Of a stretch of 64,000 nucleotides of DNA, positions 26,307 to 35,583 are shown one piece after another (position 1 is the stretch's first letter; every line of letters begins with the position of its first letter). Made by a program: the position numbers and the translations under genes. The notes below the pieces were generated by a model that was not told the origin of the DNA, searched no databases, and worked only from the letters and a program-made list of their open reading frames with translations. This stretch comes from CAMTWZ01 sp041749075 (GTDB lineage Bacteria; Bacteroidota; Rhodothermia; Balneolales; HLUCCA01), in NCBI GenBank assembly GCA_041749075.1, contig JBGTBY010000011.1, positions 1-64,000 of the forward strand, in the 5' to 3' direction.

Positions 26307-27126
26307 CCATAAGAAGAACAAGGCAGGTGATGGTGACATGGGTCGGCGCATTCCGAAAGCGGAGCCCGAAATGGCTACGGCTCCTGTAGTGGACACGCCA
26401 CAAACTCCTGACATCAAACGCAACCGCCGTTGGTTCACCTTGGGAGTGGTGCTATTGTTCGCATCCTTCTTGACCGGCTGGTACCTCATGCGCGGATCCA
26501 TTGTGGATCGAGTGGATGTGGCCGAATCCGTCTATACAGATAGCGCAGCCATTTTAAAGGCCGCGGCGATTCCTACGGGCGTTCATGTGGATTCCGTGGG
26601 GTACATCGGCGCGATCAAACGCATCGAACGCTTGGCCTATGTGAAGCAAGCCCACATCCAAGCTCGTCAGAATGGCCGTTTATTGATTCATGTGACCGAG
26701 CGCCATCCCATCGCCCGGATGGTGGCGGATGGAAGCCAGGCGATGGTGGATGAAGATGGTGTGATGATGCCGGTCATTACCGGCCGCATCCCGAAAGTGC
26801 CTGTATTGCATGGTTTCCGGATCACACGCGGCGATACGCTCACATCCGATGCCTTCAAAACCGTGAGAGCGTTTTTGCTGGCCGCGAAGGCGAGTCCGCT
26901 CACCGGCATCACCTTGAATGAACTTACTTATGACGCACGCGATGGCGTGGTGGCCTCTACGACGGAACGAGGGGTTAACGTCCTTTTCGGTAAAGAAGGA
27001 TTTGAAGAACGCATCCGTCATTGGGAAGCCTTCTATGGACAAGTGGTGCCTCAAAAAGGCATCGCGGCATTCCGGAAGGTCGACCTCCGTTACCGCGGAC
27101 AAATCATCACAAACGAAACATTATGA
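26299..27126 (+). CDS. ftsQ: FtsQ-like division protein
   Basis: This 275-residue bitopic protein has a basic cytoplasmic tail of about 45 residues, one membrane segment (about 48-66, WFTLGVVLLFASFLTGWYL), a POTRA-type region and an FtsQ domain (KRIERLAYVKQAHIQ, RHPIARM, VDEDGVMMP). The ATG at 26299 has one of the best Shine-Dalgarno sequences in the window (AAAGGAGG, 5 bases before). An in-frame GTG six bases upstream lies within the RBS. It overlaps the murC end by eight bases and the ftsA start by four. Confidence 0.88.
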   Translation: MFDHKKNKAGDGDMGRRIPKAEPEMATAPVVDTPQTPDIKRNRRWFTLGVVLLFASFLTGWYLMRGSIVDRVDVAESVYTDSAAILKAAAIPTGVHVDSVGYIGAIKRIERLAYVKQAHIQARQNGRLLIHVTERHPIARMVADGSQAMVDEDGVMMPVITGRIPKVPVLHGFRITRGDTLTSDAFKTVRAFLLAAKASPLTGITLNELTYDARDGVVASTTERGVNVLFGKEGFEERIRHWEAFYGQVVPQKGIAAFRKVDLRYRGQIITNETL

Positions 27127-28406
27127 ATGAAGAACGCATCGTAGTCGGCCTCGACATCGGAACCACCAAAGTCTGTGCTGTGGTGGCGTCGGTGAACGAC
27201 ATGGGCCAAGTCAACATTTTAGGGGTCGGTAAAGCGCCCAGCGACGGATTGAACCGTGGTGTGGTGGTGAACATCGATAAAACGGTGAACGCGATCCGCA
27301 CGGCGGTGGAACAAGCTCAGCTCGCATCGGGCATCGAAGTCCGCTCTGTGAACGTGGGCATCGCCGGAGACCACATCCGAAGCATGCGCAGCAAAGGCGT
27401 GATCACCATCAGCAATCGCGATAACGAAATCACGATGAACGATGTGGACCGCCTGTTGGAAGATTGCCAGCGCATCGCCCTTCCCGCCGATCAGCAGATC
27501 ATCCACGTGATTCCGCAGGAATTCATCGTGGACGGACAAGACGGCATCAGCGACCCGATCGGCATGAGCGGAAAACGCATGGAAGCGGATGTGCATGTGA
27601 TCACCGGATTGGTGAGCGCCGCCCGCAACATGTACCGCTGTGTGGAACGCGCCGGATTCGTCGCGAACGACCTCATTCTTGAGCCATTGGCATCGAGTTA
27701 TGCCGTTTTGGACGATGAAGAACGTGAAGCCGGCGTCGTATTGGTGGATATCGGAGGCGGAACAACGGACGTGGCCGTGTTCCAGGACAACACCATTCGC
27801 CATACGGCGGTCATCGCCATCGCCGGACAAAAAGTGACTGACGACATCCGCATCGGGCTCAGCGTGTTGGAAGATCAAGCCGAGAAAATGAAACGCGAGC
27901 ATGGAATTGCTTTTGCGAATCTGGTGACGACAGATGAAGTCATTACCGTTCCGGGCATCGCTGGACGTCCGCCGAAGGAAATCAAGAAAAGCGTGTTGGC
28001 CAACATCATCCAGGCGAGAGTGGAAGAGATCTTGGAGATTGTGGCGATCGAAATTGAGCGAAGCGGATATCGGGATCAGCTCAGCGCCGGCGTGGTGATC
28101 ACGGGCGGTGGAGCCTTGATCAAGGGAATTTGTCCGCTAGCGACAGAAATTTTGGGATTGGACGCGAAAATCGGCCTTCCCAGAGGCATCACCGGTGGAC
28201 TGGTGGGCGAAGTGCAGAATCCGATCTATGCCACCGGCGTGGGATTGGTGATGCATGCGATGAAAGCGAAATCGGGAAGCGCGAATGCGGGCACGAAAAC
28301 GTCGGTGCCGGGTTCGGCGACCGCAACCGATGGGAAATCGACGCAACTGAATGAGAAAATTCAGGAGATGTCGGACAAGATGATGAAATGGCTGAAAGAA
28401 TTCTAA
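27123..28406 (+). CDS. ftsA: Cell division protein FtsA
   Basis: This 427-residue actin-like ATPase tethers FtsZ to the membrane. The phosphate-binding loop is VVGLDIGTTKVCAVVA at the N-terminus; the inserted 1C/SHS2 domain follows; VLVDIGGGTTDVAVF and VITGGGALIKGI are the second phosphate and adenosine motifs. The C-terminal KMMKWLKEF is a short amphipathic membrane-targeting helix after a Ser/Thr-rich linker. Confidence 0.96.
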   Translation: MNEERIVVGLDIGTTKVCAVVASVNDMGQVNILGVGKAPSDGLNRGVVVNIDKTVNAIRTAVEQAQLASGIEVRSVNVGIAGDHIRSMRSKGVITISNRDNEITMNDVDRLLEDCQRIALPADQQIIHVIPQEFIVDGQDGISDPIGMSGKRMEADVHVITGLVSAARNMYRCVERAGFVANDLILEPLASSYAVLDDEEREAGVVLVDIGGGTTDVAVFQDNTIRHTAVIAIAGQKVTDDIRIGLSVLEDQAEKMKREHGIAFANLVTTDEVITVPGIAGRPPKEIKKSVLANIIQARVEEILEIVAIEIERSGYRDQLSAGVVITGGGALIKGICPLATEILGLDAKIGLPRGITGGLVGEVQNPIYATGVGLVMHAMKAKSGSANAGTKTSVPGSATATDGKSTQLNEKIQEMSDKMMKWLKEF

Positions 28407-28445
28407 ATAGCAACGATACAGAAAGACAACCCAAGGAGAAACATT

Positions 28446-29762
28446 ATGAGCAATCGACTCAACACACGCTTCAGCTTCGACGCTGAAAGCAAAGAAAACG
28501 CGAAGATCAAAGTGATCGGCGTTGGAGGCGGTGGCGGAAACGCGATCGCAAACATGATCGCCAAGGGACTGAACAGCGTGGAATACATCGCGCTGAACAC
28601 AGACGCCCAGGCACTGAAATTGAATCCGGCGGACATCTGCATCCAGGTGGGCGCATCGCTCACGCAAGGATTGGGCGCAGGCGCTCGTCCGGAAGTGGGC
28701 CGCGAAGCCGTGGAAGAAAACCGCCATCAGATCGAAGAAGCCATCGATGGCGCCGACATGGTGTTCATCACGGCGGGAATGGGCGGCGGAACCGGCACCG
28801 GTGGCGCACCTGTTGTGGCCAGCATCGCCAAACGCAAAGGAATCTTGACGGTGGGTGTGATCACCACGCCGTTCAAATGCGAAGGACGCGTGCGAGGCCG
28901 CTATGCCACTGAAGGCATCAACGAGCTGAAAAAGAATTGCGACACGGTGATCGTCATCCCGAATGAGCGGCTGATGGATCTCTGTGCCGACGACACGACC
29001 TTGGTCGAGGCTTTCGACATGGCCAACGAAGTCTTATACAACGCCACACGCGGCATTTCGGACCTCATCCTGCTTCCGGGCTTGGTGAACGTCGATTTCG
29101 CGGATGTGCGCACCACCATGCAAGACGGCGGCGCCGCGATCATGGGCTCGGGCGCGGCTTCCGGCACCGACCGTGCCGAACTGGCCACCCGTGCGGCGAT
29201 CAACTCTCCCCTGCTCGACGGCGTGTCGATCCGTGGTGCCCGCAACGTGCTGGTCAACATCTCCGCCGGATCCGGTTTGGGCATGAAAGAAACCAACATG
29301 GCCACCAGCATCGTGCAACAAGAAGCCGGTGAGGACGCGGAAATCATCTGGGGTACCGTGCTCGACGAATCGTTCGGCGATGAACTTCGCGTGACCGTGA
29401 TCGCAACCGGCTTCGAGCTGAGCGATACGGGCATCAAACCGAACGCCTCAGTCACTGTGGCACCTCAAACCAACGCGCCGTTCGCTGCTCCCACATCCAT
29501 GCCACGCACACCCGTGCTGGGCGGATTCGGACGTCGAAATGGTGGCACCGACCCATTCTACAAGGGTGAAGCGAACCTGAAGGCGATGGACAGTCCGGCG
29601 ATTGTTCGTCGACCCATCAATATCACGTCGATCAAAACCACGAAAGTGGATGAACCCGCTCCAGCGGAAGACGACGCATCACGCCGGTTCGGACTCACCA
29701 ATGAGCGGATCAACAAAGGAAATCCGGATCAACCGGCCTTCCTGCGTAAGATCATGGACTGA
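28446..29762 (+). CDS. ftsZ: Cell division GTPase FtsZ
   Basis: This 438-residue tubulin homologue forms the Z ring. Marks are KVIGVGGGGGNAI at the N-terminus, the tubulin signature ITAGMGGGTGTGGAP near residue 110, and NTDAQAL. A linker of about 90 residues leads to the C-terminal peptide DQPAFLRKIMD, the binding site for FtsA in the family. A good Shine-Dalgarno (AAGGAG) precedes the start. It is last in the operon, followed by a terminator 39 bases later. Confidence 0.97.
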   Translation: MSNRLNTRFSFDAESKENAKIKVIGVGGGGGNAIANMIAKGLNSVEYIALNTDAQALKLNPADICIQVGASLTQGLGAGARPEVGREAVEENRHQIEEAIDGADMVFITAGMGGGTGTGGAPVVASIAKRKGILTVGVITTPFKCEGRVRGRYATEGINELKKNCDTVIVIPNERLMDLCADDTTLVEAFDMANEVLYNATRGISDLILLPGLVNVDFADVRTTMQDGGAAIMGSGAASGTDRAELATRAAINSPLLDGVSIRGARNVLVNISAGSGLGMKETNMATSIVQQEAGEDAEIIWGTVLDESFGDELRVTVIATGFELSDTGIKPNASVTVAPQTNAPFAAPTSMPRTPVLGGFGRRNGGTDPFYKGEANLKAMDSPAIVRRPINITSIKTTKVDEPAPAEDDASRRFGLTNERINKGNPDQPAFLRKIMD

Positions 29763-29800
29763 TATCCGGTCCAACAACTGTATCGAAATAGATTGCTAAC

Positions 29801-29839
29801 AAGGGGAGCTCACTTGACTGGGGGCTCCTCTTCTTTTTT
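29801..29839 (+). terminator. Intrinsic terminator after ftsZ
   Basis: AAGGGGAGC pairs with GGCTCCTCTT across a loop of about 12 bases, followed by a T-rich tract. It closes the division operon. Confidence 0.75.
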
Positions 29840-29890
29840 CCTTCTACCTCCTTCCTGCTCTTCTTCGACTTGCTGAGGCCTTAACGGGTA

Positions 29891-30097
29891 TCTAATTTTA
29901 AATGATAAATTTTAAATTTTAAATAAGTCAGTAGCACGCAGCTTCCAAACCCCACATGGTGCATGTATTGATTCATATGCCAAGTAACATCCTCGACACA
30001 TTTATAATTTAAAATTTAAAATTTCAACCCCAGATGCTGTGTCGATCTCTGCACTAAGTATCATTCCACACATTTAAAATTTAAAATTTAAAATTTC
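29891..30097. repeat. Three clusters of TTTAAAATTT-type repeats
   Basis: Short tandem runs of AATTTTAAA/TTTAAAATT occur at 29891-29927, 30000-30026 and 30072-30097, separated by unique sequence. The last cluster supplies the final codons and stop of the convergent methyltransferase gene. No gene lies between ftsZ and that gene. Confidence 0.7.
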
Positions 30098-30708
30098 TCA
30101 AGGGTAATCAATCTGCCTTGTATCTGAAGGTTATCGAAGCCCAGGTGCTCCGCAAGCCACGAAAAGGTCTCAGCCCGATACAGAAATACGTGCGTAGTAT
30201 CTCTTCGGTAGTGCCAATTCTCGAACGGGATTGAATCATCATAGAGGAGGGTCGAGATGTAGAGAGTACCGCCGGGTTTGAGGAGGGCGTGAAGCCGTTC
30301 GAACTCGAGGCGTGGTGAATGGAAATGCTCAACCGTCTCGCTGCAGGTGATGAAGTCGTAGTGTTGGTCGAGGAGAGACGCGTCGCGTCGGAAAAAGGGG
30401 TCGTAGGCCGCCATTTGGAAGCCGGATGAGGACAAGACGTGGGCGATGACGGAGGCGGGTCCGGAGCCGAAGTCCAGACAGGACTGATCGGGCGAGTGAT
30501 TCGCCAGAACCGCATCCGTGATCGGTTTCACAAAGGACTGGTAGCGTGGATCGAGGATGTCGTTGTTATGAAGCTCGTACTCGGCCTTCTCGGCGTCGGG
30601 AGGTAAGACGTGGGTGGGATGCAAGAAGCGCGAGAGGCAGGTGGGGCAGTCGAGGTATTTCGAATCGACGGGGGTTGATTTAGAATTACATAATGGGCAT
30701 AAAATCAT
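30088..30708 (-). CDS. Class I SAM-dependent methyltransferase with zinc ribbon
   Basis: This 206-residue protein has an N-terminal ribbon (CPLCNS...CPTCLSRF), then a methyltransferase core: SCLDFGSGPASV as the SAM loop, ICSETVEHFHSPRLE-like stretch (here ITCSETVEHFHSPRLEFE) as post-loop motif, and LLKPGGTLYIST. It belongs to the Methyltransf_23/11 type; the substrate is unknown. It stands alone on the minus strand between the division operon and the AT-rich island, and its 3' end runs into the TTTAAAATTT repeats. Confidence 0.8.
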   Translation of the reverse strand: MILCPLCNSKSTPVDSKYLDCPTCLSRFLHPTHVLPPDAEKAEYELHNNDILDPRYQSFVKPITDAVLANHSPDQSCLDFGSGPASVIAHVLSSSGFQMAAYDPFFRRDASLLDQHYDFITCSETVEHFHSPRLEFERLHALLKPGGTLYISTLLYDDSIPFENWHYRRDTTHVFLYRAETFSWLAEHLGFDNLQIQGRLITLEKF

Positions 30709-31028
30709 TTAGAAAGATACTTTTTTACTGGGAGGCTAAGGGTGGGTAAGAGAGTGTTTTTAGTGCGACGTGCGAAGTAAGAAAGAAAAGAATTGAACAG
30801 GGAGGATAAGATTGTTCAATCCACTGAACTTGCTAGTGGCTCGATCCTGACCTCGTACTTCGCTCTTCGAACATCGCACAATTTCCTAAAGATGGGATTG
30901 ATGAGGGGGATGAGGTGGTGGCGGGACTGAGTATTTGACAAATATTGAAAGATTTTGTAAAGTACGAAAAGGGACTATCTATATTTGAAAACACTTTGTT
31001 TAGTCACAATTCCTAGAACACAATTACA
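30709..31028. other. Intergenic region with short GTGCGA-type repeats
   Basis: These 320 bases hold the divergent promoters of the methyltransferase and of the next gene. Runs like GTGCGACGTGCGAAG (about 30762) and CTTCGAACATCGCAC (about 30866) belong to the same low-complexity family as at 49.9 and 52.1 kb. No gene was seen. Confidence 0.4.
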
Positions 31029-32099
31029 ATGAGCATCCATAAATATATCTTCTTAGTGTTGATAATAATCTCTATCACCTCACCTATTTACAGTCAAACT
31101 TTCAACGTGTCAGACACTTTTCCAAAAAGATCTAACGAAAGAATATCTAATGAAAAAACATTATTTATTGATGCTTATATCATAAATATGATAACTGAAA
31201 AAGAAGGAAATACCTATATTGTCAAGGGCAACATAAGTGATATAAATGATTCGACAGGTATCTGGGGAGTGCAGATTTTCGAGAAAGACACTAGAAATAT
31301 TTCTATAACAGATTCGGATGGAAACTTTTTGATTCGTACAACGCAAAATAGCCCAACATTATCAATTAGTACAGTTGGATTTCGACGAGAGGACATAGTA
31401 GCACCCGATGCAAATGGTAATAGTAGTGATGATAGTAATAAACCTTTGAATAAATTTCATGGTCTATTAGTTTCAAGCTTCGGCTCAGAATCAATTATTC
31501 AACCAAATATCATGTTCACTCATTCGTGGGAAATTAAAAAACGACACGGTGTTGAACTTCGCTTTTTAGGATTTCAAAGCTCAAAAGACACAGATCGAAC
31601 TGTAAATGGTTTGAACCTTATAAAACCCGAAATTAGTAAATTTAATTTTAATCTCTCTGGTCAATATATACCATTAAAGAAAAGTGATAATCTTTTGCTA
31701 AATGCAGAGCTAAATATATTCAGACAGCAATTAAATCAACAAAATTTGACAACTGCTAGCACACAATCGAATGATATTACTAGTATGCTTACTAAATTAA
31801 GTGTTGGATTTAGACCAACTGATGGTCTAAGTTTTTTCCTCTCAGGGGTGCATTATAATGTATTTGAAGGAGTTCAGTTCTACGAAGATAGATTTGGTGA
31901 TAATACTGTGAAGAATTTTTGGAATATCGATTTATCGGGTAAGTTTTATATAGACGACGGAACACTTGAAGGCACTTTTGTTCAAGCTATGTTTAATGTC
32001 AATTCTAAGGAATACAAAAGGTTGTTAAATACAAACGATACAGGTGTATTCTTGATTAAAATTGGGTTCAATACCGCACTACTCTCTAATGGCAACTAG
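31029..32099 (+). CDS. Secreted carboxypeptidase-regulatory-like/beta-barrel protein
   Basis: This 356-residue protein has a signal peptide (about residues 1-24, cut near SPIYSQ). A carboxypeptidase-regulatory-like domain follows (about 65-125: VKGNISDIN, GVQIFEKDT, SDGNFLIRT, LSISTVGFRREDI). The C-terminal part has alternating beta strands (HSWEIKKRHGVELRFLGF, FNFNLSGQYIPLKKS and others) that look like a small outer-membrane barrel. The domain pair recalls SusC/TonB-receptor N-termini, but the protein is far too short for a full receptor. It is the first gene of clearly AT-rich composition. Confidence 0.55.
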   Translation: MSIHKYIFLVLIIISITSPIYSQTFNVSDTFPKRSNERISNEKTLFIDAYIINMITEKEGNTYIVKGNISDINDSTGIWGVQIFEKDTRNISITDSDGNFLIRTTQNSPTLSISTVGFRREDIVAPDANGNSSDDSNKPLNKFHGLLVSSFGSESIIQPNIMFTHSWEIKKRHGVELRFLGFQSSKDTDRTVNGLNLIKPEISKFNFNLSGQYIPLKKSDNLLLNAELNIFRQQLNQQNLTTASTQSNDITSMLTKLSVGFRPTDGLSFFLSGVHYNVFEGVQFYEDRFGDNTVKNFWNIDLSGKFYIDDGTLEGTFVQAMFNVNSKEYKRLLNTNDTGVFLIKIGFNTALLSNGN

Positions 32100-32442
32100 T
32101 TGCAAACATCCGATTTCGATTCAGATTTCTAAATCCTATTCTATAATTATATTGGCAACTTCCTGACGACAGGTTGATCATCCTGTTCGCAGTAAATGGC
32201 ATATTTGAATCGATTAGCCATTAGTTGGAGCATCGGCATCCTATCTACTGAAATCGATCAATTATAATCTTCTCCCCCATCCTCTCGAAGCTAATTTGAT
32301 AGAAAAAAGGGAATTGAAGATGGGATTGTGAGAGTCACCTGAGTATCTTGCCAAGAAGCCATACATCTGCTGCTTCCTGAAATCGCATACCTATTTATGA
32401 AGATGACATGTTATTCAATCTTCTCCTATTGCCTTATCCGAA
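32100..32442. other. Intergenic region before the restriction-modification genes
   Basis: These 343 bases separate the secreted protein from the methylase gene. The DNA is AT-rich, and I see no gene, tRNA or clear terminator in it. It presumably carries the promoter of the restriction-modification genes. Confidence 0.3.
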
Positions 32443-35400
32443 ATGCCTGCACCTATGAATAACGAGACAACACCACTACATAAGCTCAAGCAATTCTTGA
32501 ATGAGCTGTTTCAGTTTGAGTCTCAAGACTTGGATTTCGGAGTTTATAAGATTCTGCACTATAAGCGCAATGAAATCAAGCACTTTATAGAGAAGTTGTT
32601 GGTTGATGACGTAAATAAGCAACTCATATCATTGTCTGCGGATGAAACCCGCCAACTCAATGAGCAAATATCGGATCTTGAAAAAGAAGACATCATCAAA
32701 GCATGGACAGTGGCTGAAGGTGATGAGAAGAAAACATTAGAGAAGTTTGGCAAGGACAAGATCAACCTCTATAAGGAGCTAACAGGGAAAGCCACCGAAG
32801 TAGCGGTATCCGTGGAAACGGAGAATCAGATCTACAACCACCTCACCCTGTTCTTTTCGCGATACTACGATAAGGGAGACTTCATCAGCAAGAGACGGTT
32901 TGGGAAAAACGAGAAGTACATGGTTCCCTACAATGGTGAGGAAACCCATTTTCATTGGGCAAACCATGATCAGTATTACATCAAGTCGTCGGAGACCTTC
33001 AATCATTATGCATTCAAATCTCAGAACGCATATGGGGAAGTGGTTGTCCATTTCAAGTTAGATCATGCTCAGATGGAGCAGGGCAATGTCAAAGCGAATG
33101 AACCAAATTACTTTCTACTGGCAGAAAAAGAACCTGAATTTAAAGAGAATGAATTCACTATTTACTTTGAGTACCGACCTTTAACGGAAGAGGATAAGAG
33201 CACGGTAAAGGGCAATAACAAACAAGACGCATTGGATGTGCTTACTTACGATTCGTTGAAAAAGGATTTCGGAAGCAATCCCAATTTTGTGAATCTATGG
33301 AAGGATGTGGGTGGAAAACCACTATTGCTCAAAAAGCTTCACCATTATACCAGAAAGAACAAGCACGACTTCTTTATCCATAAGAATCTCAAAGGCTTTT
33401 TGACTCGGGAATTGGATTACTACATCAAAAGTGAGCTGGTGAATGTTGACGATCTATATGTATCAGACTCCGATGCTCACTTCAGTCGCCTTAAGCACAA
33501 TTTGAAAACCATCAAAGTTTTCAAATCCATTGCCGATACCATCATCGACTTTGTAAGCCAGATTGAAGATTTTCAAAGGAAGTTATGGGAAAAGAAGAAG
33601 TTTGTTTTGAGCACTGAATGGGTGATCACCATCGACCGATTGGTGGACTATATCGGTGAAGATGCAGCCAAACCCATCTTAGAAACGGTTATCAAGAACA
33701 AAAAACAGGTTGCTGAGTGGAAAGACTTGTTTGGTGAAAAATCAGTTCCAAAGAATCTTGATGATTTCAGATTTGACCTTCATACTTGGAAAAAGTTACC
33801 GATTGATACTCATTATTTTGTACATCCATTTAAAAAAGATTTACTTAATGCCCTTTCAGAACGAATAGATCTTGGCAGTAATATTGATGGATTTTTGATT
33901 CTATCAGATAATTTTCATGGATTAAACTTATTACATGATACATGGAGTAACATTGTAAAAATGATTTACATTGATCCTCCTTATAATACTGGTGATGATG
34001 AGTTTATATATAAGGACAATTACATGCATTCGACTTGGTCTTCAATGATTCATGATCGATTAATTATTGCAAGAGATTTAATTAGAAAAGACGGTGCCAT
34101 ATTTACCTCTATTGACGAAAAAGAGCATAAAAATTTAGCTCATGTGCTTGATTTAACTTGGGGTAGTGCAAACTTCATATCGGATTTAGTTTGGGCTGGG
34201 GGTAGAAAAAATGACTCAAAACTCATTTCAGTGAGCCATGAGTACATGAGAGTATATGCATTTGATAAAGAGCACTTAAACTCCCATAAAGTTAAATGGC
34301 ATCAAAAAAAGAAAGGGCTCGATAACATTTATAAAACATACAAACTATTAAAGAAAAAATACAAAAAAGACTATACCTCTATTTCATCTGATTTGAAATT
34401 ATGGTTTAAAGAATTACCTGATTCTCATCCGGCTAAAGCTCACAAACATTATTCACAAGTTGATGCAAATGGGATTTATTTTCCCGCTGATATCTCATGG
34501 CCTGGCGGTGGTGGTCCTATGTATGATGTTTTTCACCCAATTACAAATAAACCTGTAAAAGTTCCAGCACGAGGTTGGATGACAAGTGATCCAAGCAATA
34601 TGCAGCGTTGGATTGATGATAATCTTGTCCATTTTGGGGAGGATGAAAGTTCAGTACCCTGCATGAAATCATATTTAGTTGAAAATGAATATCAAGCACC
34701 CTATAGCGTATTTTATCAAGATGGTAGAGCTGCAACAAAAAGACTCAAACATATTCTAGGTCATAGTGATTTTGGATATCCGAAAGACGAGAATGTTATT
34801 TCAGAATGTATTGAAATGTTAACTAGCACGAATGATGTTGTTTTAGATTTCTTTGCGGGTTCAGGAACAACATTTCACTCTGTTCAAAACATAATTAAAT
34901 TACAGGGAATTCAAAGAAAGACTATTCTAATGGAACAAGGATTATATGTTCATACAACCATCATTCCACGCATCAAAAAAATCGCTTATACCTTCGATTG
35001 GAAAGACGGAAGACCTAAGGATGGTAGCATGAATGGTCTTGGGGTATTCTTCAAATACCAACGTTTGGAACAGTACGAGGAAGCTCTCGAGAACATCGCT
35101 TTCAAAGCTTCAAAAGAGGCCGTTCAAAAAGCCATGGAGTTTGATCAGTACATTCCCAAGTACTTTTTGGAATTTGAAACAAAAGGCAGCCAAACCTTGG
35201 TGAATACAGCCGCGATGCAAGATCCATGGGATTATAAGCTCAAGGTATGGGACGGATTTACCTATGATATCGAACAAGCCGTCGACCTGGTGGAGACGTT
35301 CAACTATCTCATTGGTCTGCACATGCAGAAGTGCATCACCAAAGACATTGGAGGCAAAAAGTATCAAATCATTTTCGGCCATAATAATGCCAATAAGAAC

Positions 35401-35580
35401 ATCTTGGTGATATGGCGCTCTGTGAAAGATTGGACTTTGGATGATTACAAAACCGATGCCGAATCACTGAAGATCGAAATGAAAGCCTTCACATACGACC
35501 TGCTCTACATCAATGACCAAGCGCATATTGAAGGTTATCAGCCGATCGAAGACGTCTTTAAGAACAAAATGGTATTGTGA
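32443..35580 (+). CDS. Type III-like DNA methyltransferase (Mod)
   Basis: This 1045-residue DNA methylase is of the beta class: the catalytic motif IV D511-PPY (YIDPPYNTGDDEFIYKD) comes before SAM motif I (VLDFFAGSGTTFHS, near residue 800). That order is typical of type III Mod and related enzymes that methylate adenine N6 or cytosine N4. A long N-terminal region of about 500 residues has no recognised domain. The central target-recognition part (about 560-780) is AT-rich and Lys-rich and differs in composition from the flanks, as expected for an exchanged specificity region. The start could also be ATG 32455. It is followed within 3 bases by an AlbA/HATPase gene and then by the helicase-nuclease. 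Confidence 0.85.
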   Translation: MPAPMNNETTPLHKLKQFLNELFQFESQDLDFGVYKILHYKRNEIKHFIEKLLVDDVNKQLISLSADETRQLNEQISDLEKEDIIKAWTVAEGDEKKTLEKFGKDKINLYKELTGKATEVAVSVETENQIYNHLTLFFSRYYDKGDFISKRRFGKNEKYMVPYNGEETHFHWANHDQYYIKSSETFNHYAFKSQNAYGEVVVHFKLDHAQMEQGNVKANEPNYFLLAEKEPEFKENEFTIYFEYRPLTEEDKSTVKGNNKQDALDVLTYDSLKKDFGSNPNFVNLWKDVGGKPLLLKKLHHYTRKNKHDFFIHKNLKGFLTRELDYYIKSELVNVDDLYVSDSDAHFSRLKHNLKTIKVFKSIADTIIDFVSQIEDFQRKLWEKKKFVLSTEWVITIDRLVDYIGEDAAKPILETVIKNKKQVAEWKDLFGEKSVPKNLDDFRFDLHTWKKLPIDTHYFVHPFKKDLLNALSERIDLGSNIDGFLILSDNFHGLNLLHDTWSNIVKMIYIDPPYNTGDDEFIYKDNYMHSTWSSMIHDRLIIARDLIRKDGAIFTSIDEKEHKNLAHVLDLTWGSANFISDLVWAGGRKNDSKLISVSHEYMRVYAFDKEHLNSHKVKWHQKKKGLDNIYKTYKLLKKKYKKDYTSISSDLKLWFKELPDSHPAKAHKHYSQVDANGIYFPADISWPGGGGPMYDVFHPITNKPVKVPARGWMTSDPSNMQRWIDDNLVHFGEDESSVPCMKSYLVENEYQAPYSVFYQDGRAATKRLKHILGHSDFGYPKDENVISECIEMLTSTNDVVLDFFAGSGTTFHSVQNIIKLQGIQRKTILMEQGLYVHTTIIPRIKKIAYTFDWKDGRPKDGSMNGLGVFFKYQRLEQYEEALENIAFKASKEAVQKAMEFDQYIPKYFLEFETKGSQTLVNTAAMQDPWDYKLKVWDGFTYDIEQAVDLVETFNYLIGLHMQKCITKDIGGKKYQIIFGHNNANKNILVIWRSVKDWTLDDYKTDAESLKIEMKAFTYDLLYINDQAHIEGYQPIEDVFKNKMVL

Positions 35581-35583
35581 GTC

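Noticed and set aside
29891..30097. CRISPR-like array of AT-rich repeats
   Set aside because: Unit length is below 12 bases, the spacing is irregular and there are no cas genes.
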